A DNA stretch of 64,000 nt. It comes from Pseudomonas citrullilanati (GTDB taxonomy: Bacteria; Pseudomonadota; Gammaproteobacteria; Pseudomonadales; Pseudomonadaceae). The stretch is from contig NZ_JAUQOP010000001.1 in NCBI RefSeq assembly GCF_030580855.1, positions 248,001 to 312,000 on the forward strand, read 5' to 3'. The notes under the pieces are model-generated. The model was not told the origin of the DNA and did not search any database. It was given only the letters and a program-made list of their open reading frames with translations. Within the stretch, counting starts at the first letter, position 1. The number at the start of each line of letters is the position of its first letter. Positions 39,203 through 48,309 of the stretch are shown piece by piece. The position numbers and the translations under genes were made by a program.

Positions 39203-40093
39203 GTGGACGCTCGATTGAATGCTTTTCTTGAACGCGCCGATGCCGTGCTGGCCCGGATCGAACCGTTGCTGCCTGCGCCGCGCCCGACCGTCGATTGGAC
39301 CCAGACCTTGGCCGCGCGCTGGCAACGGGACGGGCGCAGCGGTTTCCTGCTGCCCCTTCAGGTCAGCCTCGACATGCGCCTGTCGGACCTGATCGGCGTG
39401 GATCGCCAGGTCGAACAGCTGGGTCGCAACACCCGGCAATTCATCGACGGCATGCCGGCCAACCATGCGCTGCTCTGGGGCTCGCGGGGCACCGGAAAAT
39501 CGTCCCTGGTGCGGGCGCTGCTGGCCGAACATGCCCCCCACGGCCTGCGGTTGATCGAGATCGAGCGCGATCACTTGGCCGACCTGCCTCGGGTGGTCGA
39601 GCAGGTGGCCAAGCTGCCGCAGCGGTTCGTGCTGTTCTGCGATGACCTGTCGTTCGAGTCCGGCGAAGGCGACTACCGCGTGCTGAAAAGCGTACTGGAT
39701 GGCTCCCTCGAACAGGCGCCGGACAACGTGCTGCTGTACGCCACCTCCAACCGCCGCCACCTGGTGCCGGAAAAGGAGAGCGACAACGAGAACTGGAAGC
39801 GCGTCGATGGCGAGCTGCACCCCAGCGAAGCCGTCGAGGACAAGATCGCGTTGTCCGACCGGTTCGGCTTGTGGTTGTCGTTCTATCCGTTTACCCAGGA
39901 GCATTTCCTCGACGTGGTGGAGCACTGGGTCGGCGAGCTGGCCGCCAAGGCCGGGTTGGCCTGGCAGCGTGACGAGGCGCTGGACGTGCAGGCGGTGCGC
40001 TGGGCCACAGGCCGTGGCAACCGCAACGGACGTTGCGCCTACCAGTTCGCCCGTTATTGGGTGGGCCTGAAATTGTTGGAGCACAAGGCATGA
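39203..40093 (+). CDS. DUF815 AAA-type ATPase
   Basis: The 296-residue P-loop protein has Walker A WGSRGTGKSSL (about 92-102), Walker B FVLFCDDLSF (~143-152), and the family blocks LDGSLEQAPDNVLLYATSNRRHLVPE and DKIALSDRFGLWLSFYPFTQ. The function of DUF815 is not established. GTG start at 39203 has GAGGAAAAG upstream. Its stop overlaps the ATG of the sulfoxide reductase gene (ATGA), indicating coupled expression. Confidence 0.9.
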   Translation: MDARLNAFLERADAVLARIEPLLPAPRPTVDWTQTLAARWQRDGRSGFLLPLQVSLDMRLSDLIGVDRQVEQLGRNTRQFIDGMPANHALLWGSRGTGKSSLVRALLAEHAPHGLRLIEIERDHLADLPRVVEQVAKLPQRFVLFCDDLSFESGEGDYRVLKSVLDGSLEQAPDNVLLYATSNRRHLVPEKESDNENWKRVDGELHPSEAVEDKIALSDRFGLWLSFYPFTQEHFLDVVEHWVGELAAKAGLAWQRDEALDVQAVRWATGRGNRNGRCAYQFARYWVGLKLLEHKA

Positions 40094-40572
40094 TCGATTT
40101 GAAGAGCACGGGCCAGGGCCTCGACGGCTACGGTCTGTTATCGGCACAGCTGGAATCCCTGTTGGCCGACGAGCGTGATTTCATCGCCAACGCGGCGCAG
40201 TTCTCGGCGTTCCTGTTCAGTCAGCTGGACGATTTGAACTGGGCCGGTTTCTACCTCAATCGCAACGACGAGTTGGTCCTGGGACCGTTCCAGGGCCAGA
40301 TCGCCTGCGTGCGGATCCCCTTCGGCCGGGGCGTGTGCGGCACGGCGGCGGCGAGCCGCCTGACCCAGCGCGTCGAGGATGTCCACGCGTTCCCCGGGCA
40401 CATCGCCTGCGACAGCGCGTCGAACAGCGAGCTGGTGGTGCCGCTGGTCAAGGACGGGCGCCTGGTTGGCGTACTCGACCTGGACAGTCCGAAGCTGGCG
40501 CGCTTCACCGAGCACGATCAGGCCGGCATCGAAGCGCTGGCGGCGATCTTCCTGCGCCTGACCGACTGCTGA
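40090..40572 (+). CDS. msrC: Free methionine-R-sulfoxide reductase (GAF type)
   Basis: The 160-residue GAF-domain enzyme matches fRMsr (E. coli YebR): NWAGFYLNRNDELVLGPFQG, ACVRIPFGRGVCGTAA and HIACDSASNSELVVPL, which contain the three cysteines of the redox relay. It reduces free Met-R-sulfoxide. Together with MsrB at 35.2 kb and Gpx it forms a local theme of thiol-based repair. Translationally coupled to the DUF815 ATPase through a 4-base overlap. Confidence 0.93.
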   Translation: MIDLKSTGQGLDGYGLLSAQLESLLADERDFIANAAQFSAFLFSQLDDLNWAGFYLNRNDELVLGPFQGQIACVRIPFGRGVCGTAAASRLTQRVEDVHAFPGHIACDSASNSELVVPLVKDGRLVGVLDLDSPKLARFTEHDQAGIEALAAIFLRLTDC

Positions 40573-40631
40573 GCCCATGACCCTGCGCTTCGTCAAAAAG
40601 CGCGCAGGCACAGGCGAGGCGACGAGGCGGT

Positions 40632-43583
40632 TCAGCATGGGCGCAATCCGGCCCGGGCCAGGAGCGCGTCCCGGTCGACTTCATCGACCTGCTGCGGGTC
40701 GAGGAACTGCTCGGCGTAGCGTGCGTAGATCTGTTCCTCGATGAACAGGCCGAACAGCTGCGGATCGATGTGGGCGTCACGGCACATGGTGGCCATGATG
40801 CCCAGGGCTTCGCTGAGCTTCTTGGCTTTCTTGTAGGGACGGTCGGCTGCCGTCAGTGCTTCGAAAATGTCGGCGATCGCCATCATGCGGGCCGGCAAGC
40901 TCATCTCCTCGCGCTTGAGCCCCTTGGGGTAGCCGCTGCCGTCCATCTTCTCGTGATGGCCGCCGGCAATTTCCGCCACGTTGTCCAGGTGGCTGGGGAA
41001 GGGCAGCTGGCTGAGCATCAGGATCGTCTGCACCATGTGATGATTGATCACGTAGCGCTCCTCGCGGGTCAGCGTGCCTCGGGTAATGCTCAGGTTGTAG
41101 AGTTCGCCGCGATTGTATTTCCAGCGTGGCACATCGAGCTTGAAGCCCCACGGATTGTCCGCCGGGATCAGCTCGGCTTCGTGACGCTCGAACAGATGCT
41201 CGGGCTTGTCCGCCAACAGCGGTTCGGTGACCGGCAGCGTGGGCTTGGGCGTGCGTGCCTGGCGGCGGTTTTCTCCCCAGGACACCCCCAGGCGGTCATC
41301 CAGCGTGCGCTGCCACGAGCGTTGGGCGATGCTTTTGAGGCGTTGCAGGTCGGCGTCGGCCATGGCTTCGGAGCCCAGGTTGCAGCGGGCGACAAAGGCA
41401 AAGTCGTCATCGAGGCCCGCCAGTGTCGCGTCGCGCTGCCGGGCCAGGGCGATCGGTTCGCCGCCCGTCGCCACGGCCTGCCAGTAATCGACCCAGGCGT
41501 CGCGCTTGAGCACTTCGAAGCGCGTGCGTATCTCGTGGATCCGGTCATTCAGGGTTTCCAGCTTGGTGGCTTTGTCGACGACGTATTCGGGGGTGGTGAC
41601 CTTGCCGCAATCGTGCAGCCAGGCGGCGATGTGCAGCGCTTCCCATTCATCTTCCGTTGGCTGGTACGCCTCGAACGCCGCCGCCTGACTCGCCGCCGCA
41701 GCCTTGGCGATCATCAACGTCAACGCCGGCACCCGCTGGCAATGGCCACCGGTGTAGGGACTCTTGGCGTCGATCGCGCCGGCCAGCAACTGGATGAACG
41801 AATCGAGCAATTGCTTCTGCCGGGCTTGCAGGCGCTGGCCTTCGATGCTGACGGTGGCGGCCCCGGACACGGCCTGGAGGAAGGCGATGCGGTCCGGCTG
41901 CAGTTTTTCCAGGTCGGCTTCGGTGCCACTGTCGTTGATCAGCAACACCAGGATGCCGACGGTTTCCTGGTGCCGATTGCGCAAGCGGATGCCGATCAGG
42001 TGGACCCGTGGCGCGTCCATCGCCCGCAGCACGCCTTGCAGGTCGGCCGCCTGTTCGAAGCCCAGGGACGTCACCAGGTTGTCCGAGACCGCCAGTTGCT
42101 GGAGCCATTGGGGGCTGCGCTCGGCCTGGAGTTCATGGCTGTCCAGCTTGAAGGCCGCCAGGTCCCGGGGCACGCCCTCGATCACCAACCCATACGGCTT
42201 GACCCGATTGTCATCGTTTTCACGCAGGTAGATCAGCCCGGCCTGGGCCTGGCCGATCGCCACGGTCTCGAACAGCACGCGTTCCAGCAACGGTGCGAAG
42301 CGGGTTTCGGCGCGCAGGCTGGCGGTGATCTTGAAGAAGCTGGCCAGGGTCTCCTTCATGCGTGCCATGGACACGCTCAATTGGTCGATTTCCAGCACCG
42401 GGGAGCGTCGCGAGACCGGGTAGTTGAAGTCGAAGCTGCGAATGGCGTCGGCCTCCTGCACCAACGCGCGCAACGGCTTGACCAGGATCCTGGAGGTCAG
42501 CCAGCCCAGCGGCAGGCACATCAGCAAGGTCGCCAGGGTGATCAGCGCGCCTTGCCAACGCAGGCGATAGGCGTCGTCCAGCAGTTCATCCTCGGGAACC
42601 AGCAACGCCAGCTGCAAGCCCTGCGGCCCGCCTTCCTGCATGTGGCTGCGGGACACGATCCAGCGCCGCCCAGCCGCTTCCAGCCGCGAGGTGCCGGTGG
42701 TGTCGTCGAGGGTGGCGGCGATGGCCGGGTTGAGGTCGCGGGCCTGGATCCGGCGCGCCGATTGGGCGTCGGCCACCAGGCGGCTGCTGTCGGGATAGGC
42801 CACCGCGTTGCCCTGGGGGTCGAGCAGGACGATCTCGGTGCCGGCGGTGACCTTGTGCTTGGCCAGGGTCTGGGACAGGGCCGCGAGCGTCAGGTCGGCG
42901 CCGATGACCGCTCGCTCGCCGCTGCGCCGGGCCAGGGTGGTGCCGATGTTGTGGGTGGAAAAGAACACATAGGGCTCGGTGGTGATCTGCTCGGCGGAGC
43001 CGGCGGCGCTGCGAAACCAGCCGCGGTCGCGCGGATCGAAGGTTTCGCCGGCTATCTCCCGGCGATCGATGAGTGCCAGGCGCTCGTCGTAGAACAGCGA
43101 TTGGGCGCGTACCGGGCCGCCAGCCGCCGGACGTTCCACGGTCCAGACCTGATAGGCCGCGCCGGCGGGTGCGTCCAGGGCGGTTTTCAGGGCCGTGGTG
43201 CGCAACGGCCGGACCATCAGGAAATTGCCCTGGGCATCGCCCAGGTACAGCGATGCGAGGTTCGGGTTGTCCCGCAGCGCCTGGCTGAAGGGCCCGAGCA
43301 AGTCCAGGCGTTGGTCCATCCGGGGCAAGCGCGTGGCCGGGTAGTCGGCCAGCAGGCCGAGCAGATGGCGGATCGGCTCGTAGGTGTCGTACAGGTCCAG
43401 GCGTACGTCCTGTTCGATGCGGTTGAACAGTTTCTCGCTGCTGGAAAGGATGATTCGCGTGGTCTGCTGATAGTTGAAGATGCCCAGCACCACCCCGGTC
43501 AGCAGCAAGAGCAGGGTAAACATCACGCTGATATGGACGTGCAGGGGGAACCGGCGTTTTTCCGTACGCGGTGCGCTGGGCAT
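40632..43583 (-). CDS. Membrane HD-GYP-type phosphohydrolase with Cache-like sensor and HAMP
   Basis: The 983-residue protein has TM1 (~14-36) and a periplasmic double-Cache-like region (~37-325, with FDPRDRGWFRSAAG). TM2 (~340-362), a HAMP segment, a GAF-like region (~440-590) and a C-terminal HD-GYP domain follow. The HD pair is H657-D658 in AAWLHDCGKV and the GYP triad begins at G884 in GGHHEKMDGSGYP, leaving about 225 residues between them instead of about 60. HD-GYP proteins degrade cyclic-di-GMP; the metal ligands are present, so activity is plausible. GGAGTG eight bases before ATG 43583. Confidence 0.88.
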   Translation of the reverse strand: MPSAPRTEKRRFPLHVHISVMFTLLLLLTGVVLGIFNYQQTTRIILSSSEKLFNRIEQDVRLDLYDTYEPIRHLLGLLADYPATRLPRMDQRLDLLGPFSQALRDNPNLASLYLGDAQGNFLMVRPLRTTALKTALDAPAGAAYQVWTVERPAAGGPVRAQSLFYDERLALIDRREIAGETFDPRDRGWFRSAAGSAEQITTEPYVFFSTHNIGTTLARRSGERAVIGADLTLAALSQTLAKHKVTAGTEIVLLDPQGNAVAYPDSSRLVADAQSARRIQARDLNPAIAATLDDTTGTSRLEAAGRRWIVSRSHMQEGGPQGLQLALLVPEDELLDDAYRLRWQGALITLATLLMCLPLGWLTSRILVKPLRALVQEADAIRSFDFNYPVSRRSPVLEIDQLSVSMARMKETLASFFKITASLRAETRFAPLLERVLFETVAIGQAQAGLIYLRENDDNRVKPYGLVIEGVPRDLAAFKLDSHELQAERSPQWLQQLAVSDNLVTSLGFEQAADLQGVLRAMDAPRVHLIGIRLRNRHQETVGILVLLINDSGTEADLEKLQPDRIAFLQAVSGAATVSIEGQRLQARQKQLLDSFIQLLAGAIDAKSPYTGGHCQRVPALTLMIAKAAAASQAAAFEAYQPTEDEWEALHIAAWLHDCGKVTTPEYVVDKATKLETLNDRIHEIRTRFEVLKRDAWVDYWQAVATGGEPIALARQRDATLAGLDDDFAFVARCNLGSEAMADADLQRLKSIAQRSWQRTLDDRLGVSWGENRRQARTPKPTLPVTEPLLADKPEHLFERHEAELIPADNPWGFKLDVPRWKYNRGELYNLSITRGTLTREERYVINHHMVQTILMLSQLPFPSHLDNVAEIAGGHHEKMDGSGYPKGLKREEMSLPARMMAIADIFEALTAADRPYKKAKKLSEALGIMATMCRDAHIDPQLFGLFIEEQIYARYAEQFLDPQQVDEVDRDALLARAGLRPC

Positions 43584-43698
43584 TGCAGTCACTCCAAGTG
43601 TAAGGGGCGTTCTCAGTGAGTGTTTTCGCGTAACGGGGACGCTGATCGAGAACACCCCAAGTACGCACTGCTGAGCGAACAGCATAGTAAACGCTGGG

Positions 43699-46600
43699 TT
43701 ATCGTGCCTTGGCGAGCGCCGTTTCGAGGGCGACCCCGACGTCGATCATGGCCTGGTCGAGGGCTTCGACGCAGTCGCGAATCCGCCCCGGTGCCGAGGC
43801 CGGGTGACAGGCCTCTTCCAGTGCCTCGCAGTGCTGGATCAGCGCCGTCGCCTGCATGATTCGGGCGACGCCTTTTATCTTGTGCGCCGTCTCGCCCAGG
43901 GCCTGGTGCTCGCCGCCTTCGGCGACATCGCGCAGTTCCTGGCGATCCAGGCGATTGCTGTTGAGCATCTCGGCCAGCAGGCGGCGGGTGGACGAGGGGT
44001 CGTCGCCGGTCAACGCTTGCAGGCTTTGCAGGCTGAAAACACTGGGCTGGCGACTGGGTTTCACGGCCTTGATCCATTGGCTCAGGGCGCTGAGGCTGAT
44101 CGGCTTGAACAGGCAGTCGTCCATCCCGGCGTCCTGGCACCGTTGTTTTTCCTCGGGCTGCGCATTGGCGGTGAAACCCAGGACGGTGCAAGGGGGGCGT
44201 CGTTGTTCCGACTCATTGCGGCGAATCGCCCTCGCCAGCTCATAGCCGCTCATGATGGGCATGTTGCAATCGGCGATGACCAGGTCGAAATCCCCCTGCT
44301 GCCAGACTTCGAGCCCATGGGCACCGTCATGGGCGACCTGGTAGGGGTAGCCGAGGTACTCCAGTTGCTGTGACATCAGCAGGCGGTTGGCCGGGTGATC
44401 GTCCACCACCAGCACATTCAGCACGCCGGCTGCCGTTTCGATCACCGGTTCGGTGGGCGCGCAGGCCGGCGCCGTGGGCAGGACGTCCAGCCGCAGCCGG
44501 ACTTGGACCTGGGTGCCCAGGCCGGGTTGGCTGTTCATGTGCAGGCTGCCGCCCATCATGCGGCACAGGTTGCGACTGATCACCAGCCCCAGCCCCGCGC
44601 CCTTGCGGGCCATCCGACCGCCGTTGTCGACCTGGGCAAAGGGTTCGAACAGCCGCTTGAGGTCGGCCGGGCTGATGCCGATGCCGCTGTCGTTGACCTC
44701 CAGGTGCAGGTTCAGGACGTCGTCGCGCTCGGTTGGCGACAACCGCACCTTGACCAGCACCCGCCCTTGTTCGGTGAACTTGAGCGCATTGCTGATCAGG
44801 TTCGAGAGCACCTGCTTGAAGCGCAACGGGTCCATCGACACGTCCGGGTTGCCTTCGGCGGCATCGAACTGCAATGACAACGCCAGGTTCTTTTGCCGCG
44901 CCACGCCTTCGAACACCCGGATCACCGATTGCAGCATGGCCCGCAGGTTGACGCGCTCGGGCGCCAGGCTCAGGTGGCCCGATTCGATGCGGGCGATGTC
45001 CAGGATATCGCCGATCAGCTCCAGCATGCCGGAGGCCGATTCGTAGGCCACCGCGATGGTCGAGCGATCCACGGGGCCCTTGTCGGCCTGTTTCAGGGCC
45101 AGTTCGAGCATGCCGATCACCGCGTTCATGGGGGTGCGAATCTCATGGCTCATGGTCGCCAGGAACGTGCTCTTGGCGCGGTTCGCGTCTTCGGCCTGCT
45201 TCTTCGAGGCCCGCAGCTCCTCGAACAGCTGCCGCCGCTCGCTGATGTCGATCCAGCCGCCGATGATGCCTTGCACCTGCGCGGCCGAGTTCCGGTAAGG
45301 AAGGATCCAGTGATAGATCGTCAGTTGCCTATCGCCGATGTGCAGCGGCCGGTCGACGATCAATGCGTTGCCTTCGGCCATCACGCGTTGATAGTCGGCC
45401 TGGTACTCCTGCGCCTCGAAGGCGTTGCTCATGGCGCCTGGCATCACGTTCTTGCCAATGACGTCTTCGCGCCGGGCGCCGAACGTCTCCAGGTAGCTGT
45501 CGTTGCAGCTTTGCAGGCAGCCGTTGCGGTCCCTCACGTAGATCGGGTGCGGGGTGCCGTTGAGCAGGGCATGCATGAATTCCAGCTGGTCGTTGAGGGC
45601 GAGCTCGGCCCGTTGGCGTTGCCGGATCTGGCGCTGCATATAGGCGTTCCAGGCCAGGGACAACAGCAACAGCAGGCCAACGCCGGCGACAATCTGGAAG
45701 AACAGCCGGTTGTAGGTGCGCCAGGTATGTTGCGATGCCGAGACGTAGCCGCGCCAACGGTTGTTGATCACCCCCAGCTGGTCGGGGTCGATGCTGATCA
45801 GCGCCTTGTCGAGGATGGCGTTCAGCTCGCTGGCGTCCTTGGCGCTGGCGAGGGCGAACAGCGCCGGTTGCGTGCCGACGGTGCTGTTGATTTGCAACGT
45901 GTCCCGCCAGGAATGGGAGGAGATGAAGTAGTTGGCCATGACCAGCGAACTCACCCCGCCGTCGACCTGGCCCTGGGCGAGCATCTCCATGGCCCCCAGG
46001 GTGCCATCCGCCTCGACGATGCGGATGTCCGGAAAGTGTTCGCGCAGCCATTCGACCAGCGGATTGCCCTTGGCGATCGCCAGGCTCCTGCTGCCGAACT
46101 GGTCGAGCGTGGCAGGGGCGCCGGACTGCTTGCGGGTCAGCAGGACGAATGAGCTGTCGAGGTAGGGCCGGCTGAATTTCAATTTCTGCTGCCGTTCGCG
46201 GCTGGGCAGGAACGCGGCGATGAGGTCGGCCTGGCCTTCCTGGATCGCGGCGATCATCTCGCTGTCGTTCTGGCGGCGCTGGATATCCAGGCGCAGGCCG
46301 GTGCGCAGGCGGATCAACTCCAGCAGGTCGGCGCTGATCCCACGCAAGGCACCGTCGGAATCGAAGAACGTGAAAGGCGCGGAGTTTTCATTCACCACCA
46401 CCCGCACCACCGGATGGGCCGCCAGCCAGCGCTGTTCCCGGTCGGTCAGTTGGATCCGGTGATCGGCGAGGTACACGTCGCTGCCGGCGCTCCAGCGCTT
46501 GGCGATGCTGGCGTGTTCGGCGACGGGAATCTGGTTCAGCGTGGCGTTGATGATTTCCAGCAGGCGGCTGTCGCCACGGCGTACCGCGAAACCGAAGCCA

Positions 46601-47316
46601 AAGGCTTCATGCTGGCCGAAGCTGGCCATGCGGATGTTGCTCAGGTAGCCCTTGCTGATCATGTAGTGGGTGGAAAGGGTGTCGCCGAGGAAGACGTCGG
46701 CCTGGCCAAAGGCAACGGCGTTGATCGCGTTCTGGTAGGAGGGGTAGGTGGTCAGGTTGGCCTTGGGGTAGAGGTGTTCGATTTCCTCCAGGGGCAGGTA
46801 GTGATAGACCATGCTCAGCCGCAGCCCTTCGAGGCCTTGCGCCAGGGAGCGGCTCTCGTTGGCGCGGGTGACCAGCACTGGTTGGTCCACGGCATAGGGC
46901 GTCGACAGCAGGATGTCAGGGTCGCGGGCTTCAAAGCCGTTGGCGGTGCCCAGCAGGTCGATCTGCCCTTCCTTGAGCGCGGCCAGGGCGGCGTCACGGG
47001 ATTGGAAACGCACCACCTTCATCGGCAGGCCGCTCGCCTGGGCGAGGATGCCGGCATAGTCGGCGGTCATGCCTTCGTAGTCGCGACCGCTGGTGGAGAG
47101 GTCAAAGGGGGGATAGTCGGGCGCAGAGGTGCCCAGGACCCATTCCCGCCGGCCCTGGAGCCAGGCCTTCTGGGCGTCGTCGAGCTGGATCGACGCGGCC
47201 GCCGTGGAGCGACCCAGCAGCGTCAACGTCTCGGGCATGGCCGGCGTCGCCGCGAGGACGCTTGCATATAACCCTGCGCTCAATAGCAGCAGGCATTCCT
47301 TTATGCATCTGAGCAT
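43699..47316 (-). CDS. BvgS/EvgS-type unorthodox sensor kinase
   Basis: The 1205-residue phosphorelay protein has a signal segment, two tandem periplasmic Venus-flytrap domains (SBP_bac_3, about 50-280 and 290-520), one membrane helix (~540-562), and a PAS domain (~585-705). Then come HisKA with H724 (MSHEIRTPMN), HATPase (SNALKFTEQG, GAGLGLVISR), receiver with D1016 (IADCNMPIMSG) and Hpt with H1145 (ETAHKIKGVA). All relay residues are intact. It starts 10 bases after the stop of the response regulator gene and is its cognate kinase. The ligand is unknown. Confidence 0.94.
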   Translation of the reverse strand: MLRCIKECLLLLSAGLYASVLAATPAMPETLTLLGRSTAAASIQLDDAQKAWLQGRREWVLGTSAPDYPPFDLSTSGRDYEGMTADYAGILAQASGLPMKVVRFQSRDAALAALKEGQIDLLGTANGFEARDPDILLSTPYAVDQPVLVTRANESRSLAQGLEGLRLSMVYHYLPLEEIEHLYPKANLTTYPSYQNAINAVAFGQADVFLGDTLSTHYMISKGYLSNIRMASFGQHEAFGFGFAVRRGDSRLLEIINATLNQIPVAEHASIAKRWSAGSDVYLADHRIQLTDREQRWLAAHPVVRVVVNENSAPFTFFDSDGALRGISADLLELIRLRTGLRLDIQRRQNDSEMIAAIQEGQADLIAAFLPSRERQQKLKFSRPYLDSSFVLLTRKQSGAPATLDQFGSRSLAIAKGNPLVEWLREHFPDIRIVEADGTLGAMEMLAQGQVDGGVSSLVMANYFISSHSWRDTLQINSTVGTQPALFALASAKDASELNAILDKALISIDPDQLGVINNRWRGYVSASQHTWRTYNRLFFQIVAGVGLLLLLSLAWNAYMQRQIRQRQRAELALNDQLEFMHALLNGTPHPIYVRDRNGCLQSCNDSYLETFGARREDVIGKNVMPGAMSNAFEAQEYQADYQRVMAEGNALIVDRPLHIGDRQLTIYHWILPYRNSAAQVQGIIGGWIDISERRQLFEELRASKKQAEDANRAKSTFLATMSHEIRTPMNAVIGMLELALKQADKGPVDRSTIAVAYESASGMLELIGDILDIARIESGHLSLAPERVNLRAMLQSVIRVFEGVARQKNLALSLQFDAAEGNPDVSMDPLRFKQVLSNLISNALKFTEQGRVLVKVRLSPTERDDVLNLHLEVNDSGIGISPADLKRLFEPFAQVDNGGRMARKGAGLGLVISRNLCRMMGGSLHMNSQPGLGTQVQVRLRLDVLPTAPACAPTEPVIETAAGVLNVLVVDDHPANRLLMSQQLEYLGYPYQVAHDGAHGLEVWQQGDFDLVIADCNMPIMSGYELARAIRRNESEQRRPPCTVLGFTANAQPEEKQRCQDAGMDDCLFKPISLSALSQWIKAVKPSRQPSVFSLQSLQALTGDDPSSTRRLLAEMLNSNRLDRQELRDVAEGGEHQALGETAHKIKGVARIMQATALIQHCEALEEACHPASAPGRIRDCVEALDQAMIDVGVALETALAKAR

Positions 47317-47326
47317 CCTGTTGTTC

Positions 47327-47953
47327 TCACACGAGTGCGTTGCGTTTCGCCATTTCGATCAGTTCTACGAGGGACTTGACCTTGAGTTTCTGCATCAGTC
47401 TTTTCTTGTAGGTGCTGACGGTCTTATTGCTGAGAAACATGCCCTTGGCGATTTCCTTGTTGGTGCGGCCCTGGGCGAAAAGTTGCAATACCATCAACTC
47501 CCGATCATTGACGCTCTTGAAAAGATCCAGCTCCATACTGCGTGGATCGTCCGGGCGTATCGGGTTCAATGCCTGGCTGGGAAAGTAGTTGTAGCCGGAC
47601 AGTACGGCCTTGATCGCACTGACCAGCTCGCTGAGGTCTTCCTGTTTGCACACGTAGCCGGACGCGCCGGATTGCATGCAGCGGATACCGAACAGGGTCG
47701 GCGACTGGGCCGTGAGCACCAGTGTCTTGAGGGGCGTGGTCATGGCGTTGAAGCGCGAGAGGATTTCCAGCCCGTCCAGTTTGGGAATGCTGATGTCCAG
47801 GATGACCAGGTCCGGCATGCATTCGCGCACCATTTGCATCGCATCGACGCCGTTGTCAGTTTCCCCTACGACCTTATAGCCCTCATGCTCCAGGAGCATG
47901 CGAACGGCGAGGCGGATGACCGGATGATCGTCGACAATGAAAACGGAGTTCAT
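47327..47953 (-). CDS. BvgA/EvgA-like NarL-family response regulator
   Basis: The 208-residue regulator has a receiver domain (1-120; acidic pocket DDH at 8-10, phospho-acceptor D53 in VILDISIP) and a C-terminal LuxR-type helix-turn-helix (about 140-205; VNDRELMVLQLFAQGRTNKE, then NKTVSTYKKRLMQKL). The pairing and gene order with the downstream BvgS-like kinase is that of bvgAS. It is the first gene of the unit; about 350 gene-free bases lie upstream. Confidence 0.94.
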   Translation of the reverse strand: MNSVFIVDDHPVIRLAVRMLLEHEGYKVVGETDNGVDAMQMVRECMPDLVILDISIPKLDGLEILSRFNAMTTPLKTLVLTAQSPTLFGIRCMQSGASGYVCKQEDLSELVSAIKAVLSGYNYFPSQALNPIRPDDPRSMELDLFKSVNDRELMVLQLFAQGRTNKEIAKGMFLSNKTVSTYKKRLMQKLKVKSLVELIEMAKRNALV

Positions 47954-48207
47954 GAATAAATACCCTGCGAGCTTAATAAAGCGCGCACCTTAGCCCAGTT
48001 ACAGCCAGGGTCGTACGAAGAGACGGGCACCCAACTTCAATTTCAGAAAGTTCCTACAAAAAAAGAGGCAGGATATTACGGTGTAATTAGGTTTTAGTAG
48101 GTGGATGTAATAGGAAAGAGGCAGTTTGTTGAATGTGTGTGTAGGGATATTGCAGGGTGTGTTGTTAATTGGAGAGTGCGAATGCGAATTCCCCACACCG
48201 CAATACA
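47954..48207 (-). promoter_or_regulatory. AT-rich promoter region of the bvgAS-like unit
   Basis: The stretch contains TTCCTACA at 48051-48058 and TAGGAAA at 48111-48117, opposite-facing elements like the TTTCCTA heptads bound by BvgA/EvgA-type regulators. The rest is AT-rich with no gene. A regulatory role is inferred. Confidence 0.4.
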
Positions 48208-48291
48208 GTGGGAGCGAGCCGGCTCGCGAAAGCGGTGGGGCAATCCATCAGGCGTTGACGGATGGAACGCCTTCGCGAGCAGGCCTGCCCA
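48208..48291. repeat. REPIN after dgt
   Basis: Inverted REP halves at 48208-48234 and 48271-48291; the right one is degenerate (GCCTGCCCATAG in place of GCTCGCTCCCAC). Confidence 0.8.
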
Positions 48292-48309
48292 TAGCGGCAG
48301 GACGCCAGC

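Noticed and set aside
40770..43619. 949-codon open frame on the plus strand opposite the HD-GYP gene
   Set aside because: It is low-complexity, Gln/Gly/Val/His-rich and lies wholly opposite a well-conserved gene; typical antisense shadow in high-GC DNA.
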